From positions 101,770 through 165,769 of the forward strand of contig JAKLJP010000017.1 in NCBI GenBank assembly GCA_023151115.1: a stretch of 64,000 bases of DNA, written 5' to 3'. This document shows, piece after piece, positions 33,677-43,106 of the stretch. The stretch is from Anaerolineae bacterium (GTDB lineage: Bacteria > Chloroflexota > Anaerolineae > 4572-78 > J111). The notes beneath the pieces were generated by a model. The model was given only the letters and a program-made list of their open reading frames with translations. It made no database searches and was not told the origin of the DNA. The translations under genes were made by a program, and so were the position numbers. Within the stretch, counting starts at the first letter, position 1, and every line of letters starts with the position of its first letter.

Positions 33677-34645
33677 ATGAAATACGGACATATCCCTGCT
33701 ATCAACAAACCCATCTCCCGCCTGGTTCAGGGCACGGTGATGATTACTTCAGACGAAGCGGAGCGGAGTTTCACCCTATTGGATGAGATTTTTGAGTTGG
33801 GCTGCACCGCCTTTGACACTGCGCATGGGTATGGCAATGGTGACTGCGAGCGCACCTTTGGGCGCTGGCTCAACGAGCGCGGGCTGCGCAACCGAGTGGT
33901 TATCATTGGTAAGGGGGCGCATCACAACCAAGACCGCCAGCGGGTAACGCCTTTTGATATTACTTCTGATCTGTTTGACTCGTTGGCGCGGCTCAAAACC
34001 GATTTTATTGACCTTTATCTACTGCACCGCGATGACCCGACGGCGCCGGTCGGCCCGATTGTGGAGGTGTTGAACGAGCATCGAGCGGCGGGCCGAATTC
34101 ACGCCTTTGGTGGTTCTAATTGGAGCCACGAACGGATTCAAGCGGCCAATGAGTATGCCGCAGCGCACAGTTTGGTTCCGTTTGCTGCCAGCAGCCCCAA
34201 TTTTAGCCTGGCCGAGCAGGTCAAGGAGCCGTGGCCCAATTGCCTCAGTATCAGCGGCGCGCAGGGCAAAACTGCCCGTGCCTGGTATCAACAAAATGGT
34301 TTGCCGCTCTTTACCTGGTCGAGTCTGGCCGGCGGTTTTTTCTCCGGGCGTTTTAACCGGGACAACCTTGACTCGTTCGACAGTTATCTCGACCGATTGT
34401 GCGTTGAGAGTTACTGTTACGAAGATAACTTCAAACGGCTTGACCGGGCGCGCCAGTTAGCCGAGGAAAAAGGGGTAACTCTGCCGCAAATCGCCCTGGC
34501 TTATGTGTTCAGCCAGCCGCTCAATATCTTTGCCCTGGTGGGCTGCCAGAGCGGCCCTGAGTTCAAGGCCAATGTCGAGGCCAGCCAAGTTAAGTTAACT
34601 CCGCAAGAAATAGCCTGGTTGGATTTAAAAGGTGACGATCTATGA
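33677..34645 (+). CDS. Aldo/keto reductase
   Basis: A 322-residue NADPH-dependent aldo/keto reductase. Catalytic residues are visible: Asp and Tyr in AFDTAHGYGNGDCE, Lys in VIIGKGAHHN and His in DLYLLHRDDPTAPV. The ATG at 33677 begins the conserved strand (MKYGHIPAINKPISRLVQGT); an upstream in-frame start lies in a repeat. It sits between the two ThuA/Gfo modules, suggesting that it reduces or oxidises an intermediate of the same sugar route. Confidence 0.88.
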   Translation: MKYGHIPAINKPISRLVQGTVMITSDEAERSFTLLDEIFELGCTAFDTAHGYGNGDCERTFGRWLNERGLRNRVVIIGKGAHHNQDRQRVTPFDITSDLFDSLARLKTDFIDLYLLHRDDPTAPVGPIVEVLNEHRAAGRIHAFGGSNWSHERIQAANEYAAAHSLVPFAASSPNFSLAEQVKEPWPNCLSISGAQGKTARAWYQQNGLPLFTWSSLAGGFFSGRFNRDNLDSFDSYLDRLCVESYCYEDNFKRLDRARQLAEEKGVTLPQIALAYVFSQPLNIFALVGCQSGPEFKANVEASQVKLTPQEIAWLDLKGDDL

Positions 34646-34661
34646 GAATGGTTGAACAACA

Positions 34662-35309
34662 ATGAAAAACGCGCTTATCGTTTGGGGTGGCTGGGAAGGC
34701 CACCAACCTCGGCAGTGCGCCGAGTTGTTTGCGCCCATTTTGCAGGATTGTGGCTTTGCCGTTGAAATGGCTAACACGCTTGATGTTTACCTGGATCAAA
34801 GCAAAATGCAGAGCCTGAGCCTGATCGTGCCCATTTGGACCATGGGCGTAATCACCCCGGAGCAGGAAAGAGGCTTGCTCGATGCTGTTGCGAACGGGGT
34901 GGGGATTGCCGGCTGGCATGGAGGAATGGCCGACTCGTTTCGTAATAATCCGGCCTATCAATGGCTGGTCGGCGGCCAATGGGTGGCCCACCCCGACAAT
35001 ATCATCGAGTATGAGGTGAATATCATTGCCCCTGCCGATCCGATTACCCAGGGCCTTTCTGATTTCACAGTGAAATCGGAACAGTATTACATGCACGTTG
35101 ATCCCTCCAACGAGGTCCTGGCAACCACAACGTTCCACCCCCGCAGCGCCCCGTGGGTGGATGGGTGCGTCATGCCCGTGGTCTGGAAACGACGCTGGGG
35201 GCAAGGCCGCGTCTTCTACTCTTCGCTGGGACACGTCGCCAGCGATTTTGAAGTGTCGGAAGTTTTAGAAATTCAAAAACGCGGGATGGTCTGGGCCAGC
35301 CGCGACTGA
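34662..35309 (+). CDS. ThuA-like protein 2
   Basis: A 215-residue ThuA-fold protein, distant from copy 1. It opens [20 protein letters not shown], with [20 protein letters not shown] and a C-terminal [18 protein letters not shown]. It starts 16 bp after the aldo/keto reductase stop, so the genes are cotranscribed. It probably acts on the same carbohydrate pathway. Confidence 0.85.
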   Translation: MKNALIVWGGWEGHQPRQCAELFAPILQDCGFAVEMANTLDVYLDQSKMQSLSLIVPIWTMGVITPEQERGLLDAVANGVGIAGWHGGMADSFRNNPAYQWLVGGQWVAHPDNIIEYEVNIIAPADPITQGLSDFTVKSEQYYMHVDPSNEVLATTTFHPRSAPWVDGCVMPVVWKRRWGQGRVFYSSLGHVASDFEVSEVLEIQKRGMVWASRD

Positions 35310-35365
35310 AAATAATCAATCAAATTAACCTGAATTCGGAGTTTCAACTAAAATAGACAAGATTT

Positions 35366-35420
35366 ACAGGATTAACAAGATTTTTGATCAATTTTATCTT
35401 GTAAATCTTGTTAATCCTGT
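35366..35420. repeat. 18-bp perfect inverted repeat (ACAGGATTAACAAGATTT)
   Basis: ACAGGATTAACAAGATTT at 35366-35383 with its exact complement at 35403-35420, upstream of the second Gfo/Idh/MocA gene. It resembles a widely scattered bacterial intergenic repeat; it may act as a transcript hairpin. Confidence 0.85.
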
Positions 35421-35486
35421 CGAAAAATAAAAAACTCTGAACTGAGGTAAATTAGGTAAATTTCTGTAGACAGGAGTTTCTATATC

Positions 35487-36572
35487 GTGACCAAAAAACT
35501 GGGCGTTGCCATTCTCGGCTGCGGCAACATTGCTGAGCCGTATGCCGAAACGCTGGCAACGTATCCCGAAATCGAGCTGATCGGCATGGCCGATTTGGAT
35601 GTGACCCGCGCCGAGGCGCTGGCGGCTAAATTTGGCTGCCGGGCCTATCCTTCCATCGAAGCGATGCTGGCCGACGAGGCGGTGGCGTTGGTGGTCAATC
35701 TGACCATCCACCACGCCCACGCCGCCACGACCACCCTTTGCCTGGAGGCCGGCAAGCATGTTCACTGCGAAAAGCCGCTGGCCCTGACCTACGAGGAGGC
35801 GCGGGCGGTGGTCGAACTGGCCCGCCAGAAAGGGCTGCGCCTGGGCTGCTCGCCTTTTACCTATATGGGCGAGGCCCAGCAGACGGCCTGGAAAATCATC
35901 CGCGAGGGGAAACTGGGCCAGATTCGGGTGGCCTTTGCTGAGGTCAACTGGGGCCGCATCGAATCGTGGCACCCCGCGCCCGGCCCTTTTTATCAGGTTG
36001 GCGCATTGTTTGACGTGGCCGTTTATCCCTTGACCATGCTAACCACCTTTTTTGGCCCGGCCCGCCAGGTTTGGGCTTACGGCAAGGTGGTCCATCCCGA
36101 CCGGGTGACGCGGGAGGGCGTCCCTTTCCATATTGACACCCCGGATTTCGTCGTCGCCCTGATCGAGTTGGAAAACGGCCCGCTCGTCCGGCTGACCAGC
36201 GATTTTTACGTGTCCCGTCACAGCAGCAAACAGGACGGTATTGAATTTCACGGTGATCTGGGTACGCTCTATCTGCAAAGCTGGCACGATTTCAATGTGG
36301 CCGTCGAAGTGGCCGAGTTCGGTCAGCCGTTACAACCGGTGGCTCTGCTCAAACCGGGTTATCAGGGCAAGCGCAAAGTCGAGTGGGGCCGGGCGGTGCG
36401 GGATATGGCGCAAGCCCTGGCCGAAGATCGTCCCCACCGCGCCACCGGCGAACAGGCCGCGCACGTGGTCGAAATCCTCAATGCAGTTACTCAATCTATC
36501 GAAACCAGCCAGCCGGTAGCGGTTCGCTCCAGCTTCACCCCGCCCGCGCCGATGGAATGGGCTTTACCGTGA
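35487..36572 (+). CDS. Gfo/Idh/MocA-family oxidoreductase 2
   Basis: A 361-residue dehydrogenase. The GTG start follows CAGGAG. The Rossmann motif is GVAILGCGNIAEPYAE, the catalytic block is VHCEKPLALTYEEA, and DVAVYPLTMLTTFFGP follows in the alpha/beta domain. It is longer than copy 1 (361 versus 327) and only distantly similar, so it is a second family member and not a recent duplicate. Confidence 0.88.
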   Translation: MTKKLGVAILGCGNIAEPYAETLATYPEIELIGMADLDVTRAEALAAKFGCRAYPSIEAMLADEAVALVVNLTIHHAHAATTTLCLEAGKHVHCEKPLALTYEEARAVVELARQKGLRLGCSPFTYMGEAQQTAWKIIREGKLGQIRVAFAEVNWGRIESWHPAPGPFYQVGALFDVAVYPLTMLTTFFGPARQVWAYGKVVHPDRVTREGVPFHIDTPDFVVALIELENGPLVRLTSDFYVSRHSSKQDGIEFHGDLGTLYLQSWHDFNVAVEVAEFGQPLQPVALLKPGYQGKRKVEWGRAVRDMAQALAEDRPHRATGEQAAHVVEILNAVTQSIETSQPVAVRSSFTPPAPMEWALP

Positions 36573-36594
36573 CTGAGGAAGAGCTTTCGCTTTT

Positions 36595-37641
36595 ATGACG
36601 ATCTCCGCGCGAAAACTGCCGGTTTTGCTGGCCGGTGCGGTCATTCTGGTTATTTACCTGGTTTGGCCGCTGCCGCAAGGGGTCAAGAATCAGGTTGAGC
36701 CGTCCGGCACACTTGAGCGGCGTCCGACCCCTACGCCTCTGGCCTGGTCCATCCAATTGCCGCAGTCGAAACGATTGGCGATGCGAAGTGGACACGCTGT
36801 AGCGGTCGCGGTTGTCGAACCGCTGGCTGTCTCATCCCGGCAGGCGGTAGGGGATATTATTTCGACCGGTCTTTATGACCAAATTCGGCTGGAAATCAAG
36901 GCGTCTCAGGCGCGGGCTGCGCTTTTAGCGCAGCAGTTAATCCACCCTGTTGAGCCAAAGGCGCTGTCCAGGCCGCCGGTCAGTGTGGCTGTGGCTGTTC
37001 CGGCGGAAGTAGGACCACCGGCCGGTTCGGCCAACGCCTATGCCCTGATTCCGCTCGAAGGGGCGCGGGAGAACCGTCCCGCCGAAGCCCACGGCGATCT
37101 CAATTTAAAGCTGCGTGATCCCCAACCCATCACGGTAGATTTGAACCTGGTTGAGATTAACGGCTCAGGTTTAGACCCGGACGCGCCCAACCTGGCCAGC
37201 ATTTTCAAACCCGACTTTACGCAGGCGTACACTATTCACGATTGGGACTGGAACTGCAATTGCAAAGGCCAACTCCTACACGATGAACATTTGGTGCTGC
37301 TGGGAATTCGGACGACGCCGGGTGAGCCGGTCTATATTCCGTCCCGCCAGCAGAATGTTTACCGGGGCAGTTATTATGCCACGCTCCTTTATGCCGCCGA
37401 GGATACCTTGACCTTTGTTTATACCAGGGCCGGCAATGTGGCCCGGGGTTACACCGTGCATTACCTCGGTCTGCAAACCGACCCCAATCTGGTCGCTCTC
37501 TTCCGCCAAAGCCGGGGGGGCCAACTGCCCGGCCTGACCCTCAACACACCCGTTGGCATTGCTACGAGCGAATTGATTGTCGCTATCCGTGATAACGGCA
37601 CCTTTCTGGATGTCCGCTCCCGCCATGACTGGTGGGAATAA
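36595..37641 (+). CDS. Membrane-anchored protein with novel C-terminal domain (copy A)
   Basis: A 348-residue protein with an N-terminal helix (PVLLAGAVILVIYLVWPL), a linker, and from about residue 145 a conserved domain shared with the protein at 39044. Its hallmarks are HDWDWNCNCKGQL, LGIRTTPGEPVYIP, GYTVHYLGLQTD and a terminal IRDNGTFLDVRSRHDWWE. I do not recognise the domain. It is predicted to lie outside the membrane. The two Cys of CNCKG could form a disulfide or metal site. It begins 22 bp after the Gfo/Idh/MocA gene. Confidence 0.75.
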   Translation: MTISARKLPVLLAGAVILVIYLVWPLPQGVKNQVEPSGTLERRPTPTPLAWSIQLPQSKRLAMRSGHAVAVAVVEPLAVSSRQAVGDIISTGLYDQIRLEIKASQARAALLAQQLIHPVEPKALSRPPVSVAVAVPAEVGPPAGSANAYALIPLEGARENRPAEAHGDLNLKLRDPQPITVDLNLVEINGSGLDPDAPNLASIFKPDFTQAYTIHDWDWNCNCKGQLLHDEHLVLLGIRTTPGEPVYIPSRQQNVYRGSYYATLLYAAEDTLTFVYTRAGNVARGYTVHYLGLQTDPNLVALFRQSRGGQLPGLTLNTPVGIATSELIVAIRDNGTFLDVRSRHDWWE

Positions 37642-37684
37642 ACCCCCGTTCATTGCCTCTTTTCCCCCGAAAAATTTTTACCCC

Positions 37685-37713
37685 TTGATTATGTCGGGAA
37701 AGTGTGATATTAT
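37685..37713 (+). promoter_or_regulatory. Sigma70-type promoter upstream of the 37758 gene
   Basis: TTGATT (37685-37690), 17 bases, TATTAT (37708-37713). Transcription would start near 37720, which supports the ATG at 37758 as start. Confidence 0.7.
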
Positions 37714-37757
37714 GTAAAAGCTTAACTTTCTTAAAAATATTAAACCTTCACGGAAGT

Positions 37758-38861
37758 ATGGCTGAGTATAATCCTCGAGGCCTATTTTTTTATGCAGTGG
37801 TGGTTGGTATCACGCTCATTTCGCCGATCACGCTGGCCCTGTGTGGCTTGGGCCAGACGGTTAACGTCGAAGCGACCGTCGCTGCCGGTGTGGCTGCTAC
37901 CCAGCAAGCCGTGCTAAATTTGCAAGCTACGGTTGATGCGGCCATCGCTGCCACCCAGGCGGCTAATCCGGCGCCCCCCCATCCGCCGCCTATATCTACC
38001 CCTGGTCTCAATCCGCTTCCGGCCACGTCCATTCCCTCAAATCTGCCCACCGATCCTGAACAGGTTAGAGCTGTGATCCTGACCGAAGTCAACGCCACCG
38101 TAGCCCAAGACCTGGCCCTTTTAAAATCGTTATATACCCCTGATGCCATTGTAGTAGATCACAACGGCACCCCCGCCGACCCCAGTGATGACACTACCTG
38201 GCAGGATTGGGCCAATATTGAACGGCGCTATCAAACCTTCTTTTCCAGCAACATTACCTCTTTAACCCTGGTAGATTTGGCGATTCAACTCGACGGCGGG
38301 CGGGCTGTAGCTACGCACCAGGGGGTGGTTTTGGATGGAACCCTTTACCGGGATCGAGGCATCTACACCCTGATCAAACAGGGTAATCAATGGCTCATCA
38401 GTGGGCTGGAATACGGCAACGAGCAAGGTTACAGCGCCCAAGCAAGCAGCCCACCAAGCCAGGACGATGGCCTGTATGTACTCAAGGTTGGCAACCAACA
38501 CCGTTATGAAGAGCCATGGGGCTGGGACCGCGGCGACCCGTGTAAAGCCTGGGAAACGGGTGACTTTGACGATACCAAACCCAATTATCGCGGCTTTAAT
38601 GTCGAACTGCTGCTGACCAACAATTCCGACGTCAAGCTGCCCGATGCCTGGCCGATCACTTTTACCACTGCCAAAGGCAAATCGGTCAAGGCCTGTTTCT
38701 ATGGCTATGAAGGTTCGGGGCCGCAGCCGGGCGCAACCAGTTCGGTCACTTTTTTTACGGTGGTTGAAAAGGGTGATTACGTTGAAACGATTACCTTTAG
38801 CCTTAACGGTCAAGCGGTTCGGCTTTGCCTGGATGGTCAGGGAGGCTGGTCGCGCTGTTAA
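37758..38861 (+). CDS. Membrane-anchored protein with SnoaL/NTF2-like domain
   Basis: A 367-residue envelope protein. An N-terminal helix (FFYAVVVGITLISPITLALC) is followed by a coiled-coil-like Ala/Thr-rich stretch (TVAAGVAATQQAVLNLQ), a Pro-rich linker, and an NTF2/SnoaL-like domain about 105-225 (LTEVNATVAQDLALLKSLY; IYTLIKQGNQWLISGLEYG). A C-terminal beta-rich domain with conserved Cys (GDPCKAW; GKSVKACFYGY; CLDGQGGWSRC) ends it. The role is unknown. The longer upstream frame is excluded because it precedes the promoter. Confidence 0.7.
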   Translation: MAEYNPRGLFFYAVVVGITLISPITLALCGLGQTVNVEATVAAGVAATQQAVLNLQATVDAAIAATQAANPAPPHPPPISTPGLNPLPATSIPSNLPTDPEQVRAVILTEVNATVAQDLALLKSLYTPDAIVVDHNGTPADPSDDTTWQDWANIERRYQTFFSSNITSLTLVDLAIQLDGGRAVATHQGVVLDGTLYRDRGIYTLIKQGNQWLISGLEYGNEQGYSAQASSPPSQDDGLYVLKVGNQHRYEEPWGWDRGDPCKAWETGDFDDTKPNYRGFNVELLLTNNSDVKLPDAWPITFTTAKGKSVKACFYGYEGSGPQPGATSSVTFFTVVEKGDYVETITFSLNGQAVRLCLDGQGGWSRC

Positions 38862-39043
38862 AAATGGAAGATTGGAGGATGGAAGATTGGATACCGCTTA
38901 ATCCAGCCTTCCAACCTTCCAGAATTACCACCAATCTGAATAATTCCTCAGTTAATAAAATAATTCCTAACCCAATTCTAATTTTTTTTCGATTAAACCC
39001 TTAGTTTTTGGGGTTAGGATATTTGAAAGTGGAGGAGAGGGGT

Positions 39044-40315
39044 ATGGCCAACGAAGCCGAAACATCTGCCGCCGAAGGCCGCATCGGCGGCTGTCTCTTA
39101 TGGTTTTTCTGGGGGGTGTCGTTAAGCTTTATGACGATTCTCTCCCTGGCGTTGCTCATCTTGCTGGCCGCGTCTGTAACCTTAAATGTTTACCTGGGCT
39201 GGGAGTTGTCGGGGCTGGAAGTTTCGATCAGCCGCTCAGGGGCGGGCGGTCTGCCGCCACTGGCAGCCACTTATATCCCCACCGACGTGCTGGCGGCAAT
39301 TCCCACCCAAACCCCCGTGCCCACCAGCACCGCCACTCCTTTCGCTACGGTTTCGCCCTTGGAGGAACAGGTCGCCACCTTGTCGGCGTTAGCCACTCAG
39401 GTAGCCGGACCTTCAACCGACGCTGCGCCTGTTCAGACAACTCCTCTGCCGCCCGCTGTCCCGATTCAGACGCCCACCAGCCTGCCTACTGCTGTCGCTA
39501 TTGGTACACCTCAGGCCCAAGCCGCTGCTCCTCAACCGACTGATACAGCCTCATCCGTGCCCGCGACGACAACTGCTCCCCAACCGACCGACTCAGTCTC
39601 ATCCGCGCCCGCGGCAACAACCGCTCCGGTAGCTACCCCTGCTGCGGTATCCGCTGCCTCTCAAGAAGAAGAAGCCGCCGAATTTGCCCCGCCGGCCACT
39701 TCTTCCAACACCTATAGCCTGATTCCGCTGGAGGGTCAGCGGGAAAGTCGCCCCGCCGAAGAACACGGCGATCTCAACCTGAAACTGCGCGACCCACAGC
39801 CCATCGAGGTGGATCTCTCCCTACAAGACCTGCCCGGCTCCGGGGTAGACCCCAACGCCCCCAACTTTTCAAAAATATTCAAGCCGGAATTTACGCGGGC
39901 TTACACCGTGCATGATTGGGATTGGGGCTGCAACTGCAAAGGTAAACTGATCCAGGAAAAGGACGTGGTGCTGCTGGGCTTAAAAACCACGCCGGGCCAG
40001 CCTATTTTTATCCCCCCCAAGGAGGGCGATATTTATGGCGGCAATTACTACGCCACCGTCCTGTATGCCTCGGAAGACAGCCTGACCTTTTTATACGCCC
40101 GCGCCGGAAGTGTGGTCAAAGGGTATACGGTTCATTATCTGGGGTTGCATACCGACCTCAACCTGGTGGCTAAATTCCGCGAGAGCAAAGGGAATGAGCT
40201 GCCCGGCTTAACGCTCGACACGCCGGTAGGTGTGGCCGGGGATGAATTGATTGTCGCCATCCGCGACAACGGCAAATTCCTGGATATGCGCTCCAAACGG
40301 GATTGGTGGGAATAA
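39044..40315 (+). CDS. Membrane-anchored protein with novel C-terminal domain (copy B)
   Basis: A 423-residue paralogue of the 36595 protein. A cytoplasmic start (MANEAETSAAEGRIGGCL), one helix (about 23-55), a long Thr/Ala/Pro-rich linker with repeats (APQPTDTASSVPATTT, APQPTDSVSSAPAATT), and the conserved domain from about residue 222 (HDWDWGCNCKGKL; GYTVHYLGLHTD; IRDNGKFLDMRSKRDWWE). The linker looks like a cell-wall-spanning stalk. The stop codon overlaps the next start (TAATG), so its translation is coupled to the SH3b-TolB gene. Confidence 0.75.
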   Translation: MANEAETSAAEGRIGGCLLWFFWGVSLSFMTILSLALLILLAASVTLNVYLGWELSGLEVSISRSGAGGLPPLAATYIPTDVLAAIPTQTPVPTSTATPFATVSPLEEQVATLSALATQVAGPSTDAAPVQTTPLPPAVPIQTPTSLPTAVAIGTPQAQAAAPQPTDTASSVPATTTAPQPTDSVSSAPAATTAPVATPAAVSAASQEEEAAEFAPPATSSNTYSLIPLEGQRESRPAEEHGDLNLKLRDPQPIEVDLSLQDLPGSGVDPNAPNFSKIFKPEFTRAYTVHDWDWGCNCKGKLIQEKDVVLLGLKTTPGQPIFIPPKEGDIYGGNYYATVLYASEDSLTFLYARAGSVVKGYTVHYLGLHTDLNLVAKFRESKGNELPGLTLDTPVGVAGDELIVAIRDNGKFLDMRSKRDWWE

Positions 40316-41574
40316 TGCGTCCATTCTGGCAGACCGGGTTCGGCAAATTGGTGATTGGTGGCTGCGGCGCGCAGCTTGGATTGCTGCTGTCCCTGGCCGG
40401 ATTGATGTTTGTGCTGCTGTTTTGCGCCGTGTGCGTGACCACCAACGTTATCATCATGGGTCTAGCCGGCCAGCCTGTCGAAACCGGTTCGCCCAACGCC
40501 TCTGCCCCGGCGTCTGAGCCGCCCGCCGATGTGCATTCCCTGCTGGCCGAAGTTGACCTTTTGCTGGCGCAGATCGAGGCGCTGCAACTCCAGGAGCCAG
40601 TAGCGCCGCCCCCGATTTTACCGGCTGGCGGAAAACCTATTGTCAGGGCCACTCAGAATGAAGTCACTCTGTACAGCGGCCCCGGTATTGATTACGCCCC
40701 GGCTGGTCGCCTGGCCCTTGGTGAAAGCGCCGAGATTGTCGGGCGCAATGTCAATTCAACCTGGTGGCTGGTGGCTCTACCCAACGGCAGCTTTGCTTGG
40801 GCCTTCAACGCCCTGGTTACAGCTATCAATATCAATGAGACCATTCCGGTAGTTACCACCCCGTCTGAACTGGTCCAGCCGGCCTCTTTTGGAATAGTTG
40901 CCGCCGTGACGCCTCCGCCCGTTCAACCTGCGTTGCCGCCTACACCCACACCGACGCCAACCCTGCCGCCCGGTACGCCCACGCCCGCCGCTGAGGTTAG
41001 CCGCCAGTACGTCGAAGATACCTCCGCCTTTCAAAGAGTCAAAGCCAGCCTGTTGACTCCGCCGGGCAGCGCCAGTTTTTCGCCGGATGGCAGCCGCTTT
41101 GCCATGACCGAGCGGATAAGAATCTACACCGTTGGCCTAGCCGGCGCGCACACCGACATCTGGCTGGAAGACAATGATAAAATGGGGCCGATGGATGGGC
41201 TGGTCTGGTCGCCCGACGGCCAATACCTGGCCTTTGTGGTCGGCTTTAAACAAAAATATTGCCGCCCTTGCCGGGCAGTGGGGCTGCTCAACCTGGCCGA
41301 AAAGAGCATCACCTACCTCACTCCACCGGACCCGTCACTCGATACCGATATGCCCCGTTGGACTCAGGATGGTCGTTTGCTGGTCAACGCCCACCCCGGC
41401 GAGCCGGCCGACGGCGTCGCCTACGTTTATAACATCTACGGCGAAAGTCAAAAGGCCGAAGGTATCTACGTTTTGAGCGCCAGCCACGAGGGGCAAAAAT
41501 GGTTCCCCTGGCGGCCCGGCCGAATCTGGCAAGCCGGCGTTTCCGAGCGGGCTGACAGTTACAATAGTGATTAA
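40315..41574 (+). CDS. SH3b plus TolB-like beta-propeller protein (copy A)
   Basis: A 419-residue membrane-anchored protein. It starts MRPFWQTGFGKLVIGGCGAQ, followed by one hydrophobic helix, an SH3b domain around 110-180 (EVTLYSGPGIDYAPAGRLA), a Pro/Thr linker (PTPTPTPTLPPGTPTP), then TolB/WD40-like blades (FSPDGSRFAMTE; VWSPDGQYLAFV; RWTQDGRLLVNA). It probably binds a wall or surface ligand. It is coupled to the 39044 gene by overlapping stop/start and is paralogous to the 41803 gene. Confidence 0.8.
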   Translation: MRPFWQTGFGKLVIGGCGAQLGLLLSLAGLMFVLLFCAVCVTTNVIIMGLAGQPVETGSPNASAPASEPPADVHSLLAEVDLLLAQIEALQLQEPVAPPPILPAGGKPIVRATQNEVTLYSGPGIDYAPAGRLALGESAEIVGRNVNSTWWLVALPNGSFAWAFNALVTAININETIPVVTTPSELVQPASFGIVAAVTPPPVQPALPPTPTPTPTLPPGTPTPAAEVSRQYVEDTSAFQRVKASLLTPPGSASFSPDGSRFAMTERIRIYTVGLAGAHTDIWLEDNDKMGPMDGLVWSPDGQYLAFVVGFKQKYCRPCRAVGLLNLAEKSITYLTPPDPSLDTDMPRWTQDGRLLVNAHPGEPADGVAYVYNIYGESQKAEGIYVLSASHEGQKWFPWRPGRIWQAGVSERADSYNSD

Positions 41575-41651
41575 GAAATAAGAAATAAGAAATTAGATAA
41601 CTGTCGCCTCTTATTTCTTAAGCCAGTTCAGCTTCTTGCTGTTGATACCAG

Positions 41652-41774
41652 GTAACTACTCGGCCTTCATGTCATTTCGAGGCTGAAAGCCGAGAAATCT
41701 TTGAGACCGTTGTCTGCAAACACGGATTAGGAGATTTCTCCCTTCGGTCGAAATGACATGCCTGAGCAGTTACG
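41652..41774. repeat. Palindromic interspersed element, copy 1
   Basis: CATGTCATTTCGA (41668-41680) pairs with TCGAAATGACATG (41748-41760). Outer arms GGTAACTACTC / GAGCAGTTACG extend it. AGAAATCT and AGATTTCTC lie inside. Closely related copies are at 43107, 49814 and 59936. Confidence 0.9.
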
Positions 41775-41802
41775 ATACAAGAATTTGATGGGGATAGAAC
41801 AA

Positions 41803-43086
41803 ATGCACCCATTTTGGCACACTAGACTGGGCAGATTGGTCATGGGCGGCTGTGGCGCTCAGGTGGGGCTACTGCTTACCCTCGGTTTTTTGGGGGTGAC
41901 GCTGCTGTTTTGCAGTGTTTGTCTCCTGGTCAACGTTCTGAGCTTGGGTCTAACCCAGGAGTTGGTCGGGCCAGACGACTCCGCCCAGGCCCGGCCCATT
42001 CCCGAAGAAATAGCTTTGCTGCAACAAAAAGTAGACTTATTGACCGGCAAGGTCATTGCCGTTCGGGCCAATGCACCCTACCTGCCCACCTCCACTCCGC
42101 TGCCCCCTCCACCTCCGCCCCGGCCTATTGTGCTGGCGCACGAAGGCGGGGTCAATCTGCGCAGCGGCCCCAGCGACGCATACTTCAAAGTGGGGCGTAT
42201 GGCCAAAGGCGAAAGCCTGGAAATTGTAGGGCGCAACGCCGACTCCTCCTGGTGGCTGGTGACGGCCCCCGGTGGCGCGTTGGCCTGGGTGTCCAATGAA
42301 GTTGTCAGTACCTACAACATCACCAACAACATCCCGGTCGTGACCATTCCTGGCCTGTTGGTTCAGCCCGGTGGTAGCTCCGGGATAATTGCCTCAAACG
42401 TGCCCGCTCCCGCCCCTGCCGCAGTAGGCGTGTCCCCACCTGGGGTTGCCCCTGCTCCGGCGTCCCTACCGGAACTCGGCATGCCCGCCGGAACGCCGAC
42501 CGCTCCCGCCAGCGCCAGCCGGCGCTTTGTGCAGGACACGCTGGGCTATAAGCAGGTCATTCGCCGGTTGCTGCTGCCCACCGTCAGCGAGAGTTTTTCG
42601 CCCGATGGGACGCAGATTGCCATTACCGAAAAGATTAGCCTCTATACCATTACCATTGACGGTGCGAATCAACGCATTCTGTTGGAGGATGATGACAGGA
42701 TTGACCTGGTGGGCGGCGTGGTCTGGTCGCCCGATGGCAGCACCCTGGCCTTTGTGGCCAATCGGCTGGGCAGCAATTGCCAAATCTGCCAGACGGTCGG
42801 CCTGGTGCACCTGGGCGACGGCGCGGTGACGCTGCTCGACCCCCCTGCCGGCCTCGGCCTCGACCAGCCTCGCTGGACCCAGGATGGGCGCTTGTTAGTC
42901 AATGCGCGCCAGTCTGAGCCGGATCAGGGCACAGTTTATGTGTATGATACGGCCGGTCAGGGTCAGCCGGCGGGTGGTAGCTATCTTTTGAGCAGCAGCC
43001 ACGACGGGCAAAAGTGGTTTCCCTGGCGGCCAGGCCGCGTCTGGCAGGTTGGGGGGCAGGGGGCCGGCTATTACGGTGACGAGTGA
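41803..43086 (+). CDS. SH3b plus TolB-like beta-propeller protein (copy B)
   Basis: A 427-residue paralogue of the 40315 gene, same layout: MHPFWHTRLGRLVMGGCGAQ and one helix, SH3b around 115-185 (GVNLRSGPSDAYFKVGRMA), a Pro/Ala/Gly linker, and TolB-like blades (FSPDGTQIAITE; VWSPDGSTLAFV; RWTQDGRLLVNA). The in-frame start at 41758 lies within the palindromic repeat, so the later ATG is preferred. It arises from a tandem duplication with the 40315 gene, with divergent linkers. Confidence 0.8.
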   Translation: MHPFWHTRLGRLVMGGCGAQVGLLLTLGFLGVTLLFCSVCLLVNVLSLGLTQELVGPDDSAQARPIPEEIALLQQKVDLLTGKVIAVRANAPYLPTSTPLPPPPPPRPIVLAHEGGVNLRSGPSDAYFKVGRMAKGESLEIVGRNADSSWWLVTAPGGALAWVSNEVVSTYNITNNIPVVTIPGLLVQPGGSSGIIASNVPAPAPAAVGVSPPGVAPAPASLPELGMPAGTPTAPASASRRFVQDTLGYKQVIRRLLLPTVSESFSPDGTQIAITEKISLYTITIDGANQRILLEDDDRIDLVGGVVWSPDGSTLAFVANRLGSNCQICQTVGLVHLGDGAVTLLDPPAGLGLDQPRWTQDGRLLVNARQSEPDQGTVYVYDTAGQGQPAGGSYLLSSSHDGQKWFPWRPGRVWQVGGQGAGYYGDE

Positions 43087-43106
43087 CCAACCGATTTGCG
43101 ATTTTA

